A stretch of DNA of 64,000 nt from positions 132,962,996-133,026,995 of the forward strand of contig NC_084829.1 of assembly GCF_033115175.1 (NCBI RefSeq). The letters are read 5' to 3'. The translations under genes and the position numbers were made by a program. This document shows, one piece after another, positions 26,101-37,100 of this stretch. Source of the DNA: Lepus europaeus (Eukaryota > Chordata > Mammalia > Lagomorpha > Leporidae). Position 1 is the stretch's first letter, and each line of letters opens with the position of its first letter. The notes beneath the pieces are model-generated. The model saw only the letters and a list, made by a program, of their open reading frames with translations, did no database searches and was not told where the DNA came from.

Positions 26101-28112
26101 GAGAGAACTTCCACTTTGACTATGACCCTGTCTAAATGTGATCAGAGTCAGCAAACTCAAAAGGCCTCCATAACCTTGGCAACTCATGACAAGAGCCTAA
26201 GGTGATTACTGACGCCGTAAACAAGAGTGTCAATTTGTTAACAACAGGAGTCACTGTGCTCTTACTCCTCATGTAGGATCTCTGTCCTTAATATGCTATA
26301 CATCGTGATTTAATGCTATAACTAGTACTCAAACAATATTTTTCACTTTGTGTTTCTGTGTGGGTGCAAATTGTTGAAAGCTTTACTTAATGTATACTAA
26401 ATTGATTTTTGTATATATAGTTGAAAATGAATCTTGATGTGAATGGAAGGGGAGAGGGAGCGGGAGAGGGGAGGGTTGCTGGTGGGAGGGAAGTTATTGG
26501 GGGGAAAAAGCCATTGTAATCCATAAGCTGTACTTCGGAAATTTATATTCATTAAATGAAAGTTAAAAAAAAGAATTATACATTTTATTTCTTTGCATCT
26601 GAATGTGTATACAACTACATAAGAATTATTATTTATGGCTTTTCTTCTCCTTAGTAGTGTGAAGTAGCCCAGATTTTTTATTACAGCCACATCTGTATAT
26701 GACTATATTTCTATAGCTATAATATGCATATCTTGGTTATAATATACATGCTTTGGTTATAATGTACATATCTGGTTATGTACATGTTTCTGTTTGCTGT
26801 ATATTTGCATATGAGGGAGCTTCAAAAAGTTCATAGAAAATGTGTATTACAAACCACGTATGGATTTCAAAAATTTGTTGCACCAAAATAAACTTATTTT
26901 GAAGTACTAGCATAGATAAATATTTACCAGGCAAGGCTATTTCTGTGGAGAAAGTCATACAGGTCTCAGCATGGCACTGATGACCTGAGAGACGCTTGGA
27001 ACCCTTCAGGGCTCCTGGCCTAAGGGGCCCCATGGTAACTACTTGCTCCAGAGATTTAGCTCAGTCCAAAAACACATCTGGAGGGCACTACAGATGGCAA
27101 TGATTTATGAGAAGAAATTGAATATTTGATAGTTCTATTTGATATTTGTTGGAAAGAATCCATGATACATATAAATTTATATAAATCAATTGCCAGCAAT
27201 AATTCTGAAAAGGGAATCAATTATTTCAGAGATTTCCAAAAAAGCTGTCATTCACCATATTGAATAAAACTGAATTTATGGTAACTTGGTCTGCTACAAA
27301 TGCATAAGAATACTTAAAACTAAGTGCATTAAAGCAAATAATAAAAGTAGACTTACCATAATTGGGTAAAATATACATGTTGAGTGGTACCATCAGGAGA
27401 ACTATACAGCCCAGTAAAATGAAAGGCACCTCATAGCCAAAGGACTGATATAAAAAGCCACCTAAAGGAGGACCCAGTACTAGTCCTAGTCCAGAAAAAG
27501 TCTCAAGACTTCCCTGAAAATGGGCAAAATAAGAAAATTAAGTTAATATATTTCATTTGAAGAATTAACAAATGAATATTTAGGCACAGGTATTAATACA
27601 CCACCTGGGACACCCGGACCCCGTGTCAGCGTGCCTGGTTATGGTCTCAGCTCCACTGCTTTCAATTCCAGCCTCCTGCTAATGTATCTGGGAGGCAGCA
27701 GATGATGCCTTAGTACTTAGGTCCCTGCTACCCATGAGGGAGACCCAAAGTGAGTTCCAGGCACTGGACTTTGTCCTGTCCCAGACCTGGATGTTGTAGG
27801 CACTTGTGGAGTGATTAGCCTATGGAAGATCTCTGTCTCTGTCTCTCTTCTCTGTTTCAAACAAAATTTTTAAAAATAATAAACAGGGGCTGGCGCTGTG
27901 GTACAGCAGGTTAACACCCTGGCCTGAAGCACCAGCATCCCATGTGGGCACCTGCTAATGTGCCTGATAAAGCAGCAGAAGATGGCCCAAGTCTTTGGGG
28001 AGTTGTATTCATGTGGGAGACCAGGAATAAGATCTTGATTCCAGGCTTAGGCCTGACCCAGCCCTGGCCATTGTGGCCTTTTGAGGAGTGAACCAGTGGA
28101 TGGAAGCTTGCT

Positions 28113-28163
<51 letters not shown>

Positions 28164-31100
28164 CCTCTCTCTCTCCCCCTCTCTTTCTCTTTCTCTTCCT
28201 CTGCCTCTCTGTAACTGTGACTTTCAAATAAATAAATCTCAAAAAAAGTACTAGAAATATAATTTTTCTTTTTTTAAGATCTATTTATTTACTTGAAAGT
28301 CAGAGTTACACAGATAGAGGAGAGGCAGAAAGAGAGAGGTCTTCCATATGATGATTCACTCCCAAATTGGCTCCAACAGCCAGAGCTGCACCAATCCAAA
28401 GCCAGGAGCCAAGTCTCCCAGAAGGGTGGCAGATACTCAGTTATTTGAGTTATCATTGCTACCTCCTATGGTGTACATTAGCAGGAAGCTGGAGTCAAGA
28501 GCCAGGCCTGGTTATTGAACCCAGGTATCAGCTGTGGGACACATGTGTCGTAACTGCAAAGTAAATGCTGATTCCCCACTTTTAAAAACAAAAATTACTA
28601 GGGCTGGAGCTTTAGCATAGTGGGTAAAGACACTGCCTGCAATGCCAGCATCCCATATGGGCACCAGTTTGAGTCCCAGTTGCTCCACTTCCCATCCAGC
28701 TCCCTGCTAATGCGCCTGGGAAAGCAGCAGAAAATGGTCCAAGTACTCAGGCCTCTGCACCCACATGGGAGACCTGGAAAAAGCTCTTGGCTCTTGGCTT
28801 CAGTCTAGCCCAGCACTGGCCATTGTGGCCATTTGGGGAGTGAACCAGCCAATAAAGATGCGCTCTCTCTCTCTCTCTCTCTCTTTCTCCGTGTGTGTGT
28901 GTGTCTCTGTAACTCTGCCTTTCAAATAAATGAAATAAATATTTTTTCTAAAAAAGGAAATAAAAATTATTTATTTATTTTGTAGGCAGAGAGAGAGAGA
29001 AAGAGAGCGCTCCCATCTACTAGTTCAGTCCCCAGATGAACACAATAGCCAGGGAGCCAAAGCCAGGGCTGACAACTTAATCCACGTGGGTGCCAGGAAC
29101 CCAGCTACTTACTTGAGTCATCACTGCTGCTTTCCAGGTTCTGCATTAGCAGGAAGCTGCAGCCAGGGGCCAGAGCCAGGAGATGAACCCAGAACAGTGA
29201 CCTGGAACACTGGCATCTTAATCACTAGCCCAAACACTTACCCCCATATAAAATTATCTTGTTCATTAAAATTTAACTAACCAGGGGCTGGCATTGTGGC
29301 ATAGCGAGTGAACCCTCCACCTGTAGCACTGGAATCCTTTATGGGCACCTGTTGTAATCTGGGCTGCTCCACTTCTGACCCAGTTCTCTGCTATTATGCT
29401 TCAGAAAGCAGTGGAAAATGGTCCAAGTACTTGGGCTCCTGCACCCCCAGGGGAGACCCAGAAGAAATTCCCAGCTCCTGGCTTCAGATCAGCCCAGCTC
29501 TGGCCATTGGGGCCATTTGGAGAATAAACTAGAGGATGGAAGACCTCTCTCTCTTGGTTTCTCCCTCTCTAACTCTGCCCTTCAAATAAAATAAATAAAT
29601 CTTCTTTAAAAACTAAATATTAAACCAGTGGTTAAGAATGTTATACTACTATATTTGTAATAATCTGCGATTACTTTAAAATTTACTACATACAGGTGAA
29701 ATGGTCATTTTTCCATTCAATTATTGTTTAGAGCCATTGTGTACATTCTCACTAAACTAGGGTTTTTTTGCTTGCTAAAATTCTTATCCCGTGAAGTATT
29801 GTAATGTAAATTTAAAATATATAATTTCAAAGACTAAAAAAAATAGAAAAGAAGGAAGAAGGAAGGGCAATGAGAGGGAGGGAGGAAGGGAACATCATTA
29901 TGTTGTCAGAATCGTATCTAAAGGGCTCATTGAACCTTTAAATCTAATTAGAATTAAATTTTAAAAGGTTAATATTAAAAATTAATCTAAACAGTGCTAT
30001 CAAAAATAGTTTACTTTTATGGAAAAATAGTTTACTTTTATAGAAATGATCATTTTAAAAATCAACATAGCTTCCTGTGGCATTAAACAGAGACCTTGGC
30101 TTGTGACCTTACCTTCTCAGACTTCACAAAGCACACAAAAGCAGTCAGTCAGTAATCTCAGCATTTATAAGGAATATAGGAATTCTACTTTAACCATAAT
30201 GCAGCCTTGCAAGTCAACCACCATGTTAGGGATACTCGCTTTTGGCTCCAATTTTATATAGAAACAATATGGCAACACGTATTCGCCCTGCTGACCATAA
30301 AATCTGATGGACTACTGCCCTCATGATAGATCTCTAGCACAGTACTTTCTAGTGTTCTGCAGAACACCAGCTCCTTAAGACGTTTACAACTCTTGTTTGA
30401 CAAAAGTGGTTCCAGAATTTAATTGAGCTGTGGAACTTTTAATAAAATATCTTTTTCTAAAAAAGATTTATTTATTTATTTGAAAGGGAAAGTTACAGAG
30501 AGGCAGAGGCAGAGAGAGGGAGAGAGGTCTTCCATCTGCTGGTTCACTCCCTAAACGGCTGCTAACAGCCAGAGCTGTGCCGATCCAAAGCCAGGAGCCA
30601 GGAGCTTCCTCCAGATCTCCCATGCAGGTGCAGGGGCCCAAGAACTTGGGCCATCTTCCACTGCCTTGCCAGGCCATAGCAGAGAGCTGATCGGAAGTGG
30701 AGCAGCCAGGACTTGAACCAGCACCCATATGGGATGCCAGAACTACAGGCAGTGGCTTTACCTGCTACGCCACAGGTAAATAAAAATATCTTTACCCTAA
30801 GGCTCCTCAGAGCCTTCAAAATGCTATTATGAACTGGATATCTCCAAGTTGGAGGACAGCATGCACACTAGCAACCTGCTTAGCCAGAAAACCTTGTTTT
30901 ACACAGCATGATAACAGACTCATGTTCTTCTGACCTCTTTCTGAGAAATCCATATCTGGGTAGTGTAAATGGTGCATTTGTTACAGTGGCCACTGCAGTG
31001 GCAAGCTGAACAGTTACAGAACCCAAAATGAACCTATCTGGCTATAGACTTACATGTGCCATCAAAAGTGAGAGGAACTATTTACATAGGAAATTGTTTA

Positions 31101-34100
31101 TTTGAGAAGCAAAACCTTCAAACTCCAGTATTAAATGAGTTAACAAGGGACGTCCTTTGGTACTAAACTGAGTAGACTCTGGAATCTGGAGAGCAACACA
31201 TGCAATGACAATGGTGTTTGGTCTGATACGCAGATCAGGGATCCTGCAGGGATGCTTGGGTCCAGAGAGAAAGCTATGGGACAGGCTGCTGGGGGGTCAG
31301 GAAGCAGTTGCCCAGAGCTGGAGCAGGAATCTGGTATGTCACTAATACCAGGTCTACTCACTTATGCATCTCAGCAACACATAAGAATGCCCCTCAATAT
31401 GCTGCCACCAGGTCCTGGACATGTTTGTTTGTTTGTTTGTTTGTTTTTCCATTTATTTATTTGAAAGGCAGAGTTGCAGGAAGAGAGAGAAAGAGAGACA
31501 GAGAGACATCTTCTACCCACTGGTTCACTTCCCAAATGGCTCTGCTTTACTTACATATTTTCCAAACACCAGGAGCTTCATCCAGCCACTCACATGGTGG
31601 CAGGGGCCCAAGTACTTGGGTCATCTTCTACTGCTTTCCTAGGTGCAACGGCAGGGAACTGGATTGGAAGTGGAGCAGCAGGGACACAAACTGACACCCA
31701 TATGAGATTATGGAGTGATGGGCAGGTTCTGGGTTTTGATGTCAAAATAGGGCATTCCTCAGACTGACAGCACATAAGCATTGAAGGAATTTAGGACAAC
31801 CTCTAAGATCGCTTCCATCAGTCTGGGAAAAGTGGAGGAAGGGATCTAACAAGAACTGAGTCCTTTGCCACTAGGGACAAGACTTTTCTAAAGTGGAGTA
31901 AGGCTTTAGGCATACCATATCATACCATATCGCACCATAATGTAGGCTACAGGGAGTCAGAAAAATACTACTCAGTTTTTTTTGTTTGTTTGTTTGTTTG
32001 TTTTGTTTTGTTTTGTTTTGTTTTGTTTGACAGGCAGAGTGGACAATGAGAGAGAGAGACAGAGAGAAAGGTCTTCTTTTTGCTGTTGGTTCACCCTCCA
32101 ATGGCCGCCCTGGCTGGCGTGCTGTGGCCGGCGCACCGCGCTGATCTGAAGGCAGGTGCCAGGTGCTTCTCCTGGTCTCCCATGGGGTGCAGGGCCCAAA
32201 CACTTGGGCCATCCTCCACTGCCCTCCCTGGGCCACAGCAGAGAGCTGGCCTGGAAGAGGGCAACCGGGACAGAATCCGGTGCCCCGACCGGGACTAGAA
32301 CCCGGTGTGCTGGCGCCACAAGGCGGAGGATTAGCCTAGTGAGCAACGGCGCCGGCCTACTACTCAGGTTTTATTTTATTTTATTTTTTTAAAAAAGAAG
32401 TAAAAGCATAACCAGCTTGGATCATGTTTACTTATCAAACTGCCCATTCAGGGAATTCCAACTCCAGGAAGAGAAGGGTAAGAACACTAATGGTATATTT
32501 ACTGACACAGCCTTGTGGCTAGAAATAGAAATTAGGAGTGACAGGTAACAACACAGAAGGTAGAAAAAGACAGGATGCCAGGTTTCATTTGCAAGACCAA
32601 ACAATACATTGGTCTGCAACAAAGAAAATTTTCAAAAATGTATAAGATACATACCAATACTGTAGCTACGTTATTTGGAAAAGCCTTTGCAATGATAGAA
32701 GAAGATGCCATTATTGCTGCACTAAAGCTTATTGCATCCATTATTCTCACCAGAAAACACATAGCAATAAATATTGGTCCATCTGGAACTTGGTCCAGGA
32801 CGCTAAAATGAAATAAGACAAGTCTTAAAGGCCACACTAGTTTTAATTTTTTTTCCCTTTCTAACTGTGTTCACTTGGAGGACTCTCCTCAAGATCAGAG
32901 CCATTTACCCCCTATTCTCAACCCCCCAACTCCTCCCACCAATGGTCACATGCTATGCATTCAAAAAACAATAATATTGATGGATTTTAAAAAGTCATTA
33001 ACATTTTGAACTGGAGCTCAATTATGAGATTTGGTCAAGTTCCCAAACATATCAAAATATGACTTACCCAAAGAGAACTGTAACTCCTCCTGAGACAAAG
33101 GTTCCTGCTACAAACACAAATTTTGCTCCAATATGTACAAGCTATAACAAAAGAGTGGTAAATTGATGATTTTAACAACCCATATGGACATTACAAAGGA
33201 AACTGTGTTGTCAAATCTAGGATTGGGGAAGGCATGTATAATTAATATAATATTCTGATAATTCTTTACTGAAATGGCATTATACATTGCTCACAAACAT
33301 AGAAATAGTTAAAAATCAATCACTCCTAAGGATGGAACAATGTATAAAACTGTAACAGTCATTATTACTATATCAAGGAAAGTTCAAGATTAGTAAATTA
33401 GAATAACACATTATACAGCTTTTTAAATTGAAATGTGCATAGTATAATACTCACATATTTTCCAAACACCAAAGATGCCAACAAGTCAAATAAAGCATAA
33501 CATCCAAAGATCATGCCAATAACAGTATTGCTGGCTCCCTTCTTTTCAGCCTTTAAAGAAATCAAATGGGAAAAATGTTTGAAAGATAGACTAGCACCAG
33601 CTTAAAAAAAAAAAAAACAGAAAAATCATATCAAAGCATCATCTTCCTGTGAACTTTGTGGATTTGTGGAGTCCTGAAAATGTGCAAGATGGCAAGGAAA
33701 GGGAAACTAGACAGTAAAACATAGTTTCTGACATGAAAATATTTCATTCATTTCACCTACAAGTGCTGGCAAAAGTCAGAATTAGAGAGTATAAACAAAC
33801 ACAAAAATCCTTGGATGAAGAAATTTGGGCTCCACTTCATAGTCACAGGATTAGAGGAAACAGCTGATTTAGACATACTTCCTTTTTGGTATCACACTTA
33901 GTTCTAGAATTTTACTCTGCTAAAAACAAAGAAAAAACACTTCCCAGTCAAAAATTCAAGACTAGGAAGTCCTCTGCTGGCTCCGGGTCATCTACGTCCC
34001 ATTCAGTCTGGTTCCTCGCTTCTCGCATTAACGCCAATTGCCTGACAGTGCGGAGAATCAGAGCTCCTTTCTGACACCATCAGTACAGAGGAAAGATGCT

Positions 34101-37100
34101 CCCCAGACACCCTACCTTCTCCTCCAATACGTGCCATGGTTTATCATCCATCAACTGTAACTATTAATGCTCACAGACTTTGTTTTAACCAATGAGCTAA
34201 ATTCACTACAGAGGATATAGTATTGATTCTGAATCTACTTCTTTTGAACCTCAAATGATTACTATTGTGATGGATAACTGAACATATATACAAGAACAGA
34301 AAGAAGCTGTAAAATTTTTTTTTAAAACCTTAGAAATACAGCAGATTCTTACATCAAGCTCCAGCTGTAGCACTTTAAGGACTTAAAATTTGACTTTAAT
34401 TTTTTTCTTTTTTTAAAAGATTTATTTATTTACTTGAGAGGCAGAGTTACAGACAGAGAGAGGGAGAGACAGAGAGGTCTTCCATTCAGTGGTTCACTCC
34501 CCAAATGGCCACAATTACCAGAGCTGGGCCAATCCAAAGCAAGCAGCCAGGAGCTTCTTCCAAGTCTCCCATGTGGGTGGAGGGGCCAAAGCATTTGGGC
34601 CATCTTCCATTGCTTTCCCAGGCCATCAGCAAGGAGCTGGATCAGCAGTGGAGCACTCAGGACTCAAACTGGTGCCCACATGGGATGCCAGTGTCACAGG
34701 CAGATGCTTAATCTACCATGCCACAGTGCTGGCCCCATGACTTTAATTTCTTTAATACAGAACAGGCAATTTAGCATACTATGAAGTGCAAGGCTGAACT
34801 ACACGACTCTGTCCTCTCAGACAATTAGCAGTCACTTATCGGACACCTTCTGGGTGTCTGGTGTTGTACCACCAGTGACTGTTCATGGCCAGAAGAGTCC
34901 AATTGAGATTCATTCTTCTGCTAGAGCTTCAGATTTTTGCAAATAACTTTCCTCTTCATACAAAAATGTGTAAGCATGTACACACACTCTCTCTTACCCC
35001 TTCAAAATCCATTCTCTACAACAGCCTAATCACATTACTTTACTTTTTTCTAATTACAATTTTAAGAAAATTTTTCTCCAGCCCTCCCCACATGAAGAAA
35101 CCATTATCATTCAGTCACCATCTTTTTCAAGGAAATTCTTTTCATGTATGACTATGCCTCTTGGAATCAACTCTACATTTCTTACAGTGTCAAACCACAG
35201 GAAACCAGATAGGTGAAGTCGCTTGTAAGCTGACTTCAGGAAGGACCCCATTCTCCTAGGAATATGGTCCCAAAGTACCTAGTTGTGGGGGTGGAGGTGA
35301 AGAGTAGAAGGAATGGGCCCACAGCACTGCAGTAATTGTTGAGGCAGGATTTAAATCCATAAGTTTCATGATCTTCATAACTGTACATTCCCATCTGATG
35401 CTCTAATAACCACATGAATAGCATATGATATAGCTAAAGGTTATGGTATAGAGAGACCACAACATTTCTACTACACAAAGGTCAGGTTCCTCAAAGAGAA
35501 GGTATTATCAAAGAAGTCAATTCAGTCATAAGAAAAACATTCATTGGTGAAAATACCATATGTTTTGCTTAGTAGATCTGATAAGCATGTTGTTTTAGAA
35601 CATTATAATGGTTACAGCAACTAATACTTATTGGACCCTCACTATGAGCCAGAATCTCCATTAGGGTTGTCTTAAATAGTATACGACCAAAAGTAAATAA
35701 AGGATGTATAACAATGCTTCAAAAGGTTAGTGGAAAATCCCCACTACCTTTTAATTCCATTTTCCACGGACTTTTTGAGGCCCTCTCCTGTTCTTAGCTG
35801 GCCCCATTCATAGATAAGGGTACAGAGTTGCAAATATTAAACTCTCACTGAGTAACTACATCCTACATTGAGTCCCACATTTATGTGCAAATGCAATGGT
35901 GACATAGCATATCCTAGAACCACATGCCATGGCAGCAATTGAATAATTTTAGGACTGTTTTATAACAGGAGAGCAAGAATAACTTCCGGTTCACATGTAA
36001 TCCTTTGACAGAGGAGGTAGACCAGAAAAATGATGAACAGAAAGAGGAATCATGTGCCAGAATTTAAAAAGAAGGGTCCAAAAATAAAAAAAAAAAAGAA
36101 GCAGGGTTTCTATTTTTGTTTGCCCAGTTAGCTCTCTCTAATAGGAAGGATGAGGAAGGGTACAATTTTACCAATGCATTGTCAACTGGATACTTTAATA
36201 AGAATAAAAGAGCCCATTCTTTTGCTACAGCTTTTAACATTCGTTCTCCTGATTTTGTCTTCTTTCCTTCAGCTTTCCTCCCTAAAAGCAAAATCTGAAA
36301 AGCACACACCCACAGCCTGGCTTAAGCTGCACTTACTGAGTTCCAGCTGAGCTAGGAAATGCCCTTCTAACTGGTTGATCCCTCACAATTCTTCTAATTC
36401 CAAGGGCTCCCATTATTATTATTTTACAAAATTCAAATCTGGTCAGGCTACTCTGCTCAAACACCCCTGATATGACACCTCCCAGTGAGTAAGTTCTGAG
36501 TGTGCATTCAAACTCCAGGATGCCTCACCCCACCCGCATTTCAGCCCACACCACGCTATCTGCTGTTCCCCATGGACACACCATTCACTTTGCTGTATCT
36601 GCTATACACTTGCTATCACCTCTCTATCTCCTTGAGTTCCCTTCTTCTGCTGATCCACTCCACCCATTCCTCTACAGGATACCCAAATAGTCTTAATCAT
36701 TTGTTGTTGTTGCTCATACTTTTCCACTCCCAGCTAAGAGAGGGACAATTTCTTGACCTTTTTTCCTCCCTCCCACATTCAGGGTCTAGCACAACCCAGA
36801 GTGAGAACTTGTAAAACCTCTTATGAACAGAACTGAGTTAGGAACGACGTAACTTTTGAGACTGTTTCTTCACATGCAACATGATTGACTTTCTCATCAT
36901 CCTACCTACCTGAGGGAGCTGTGCAGAGACAAACTGGGTGGACACGCACTGAAAACTAAAAAGTGCTGTATGGGTATAAAGCCATACTGTCCTTCAGCAG
37001 AGAATCCATTCACCCTCTTTCGTCACACACAGAAGGAAGGTTCAAATGTTTTCAAAGCTGTTAGAGGACTGAGAAGCTGCCAGTGCCTTGTGAGCTGGGG

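Noticed and set aside
27588-29613. Regularly spaced repeats that might suggest an array such as CRISPR
   Set aside because: The units are diverged 300-base SINEs in both orientations, in a vertebrate genome.
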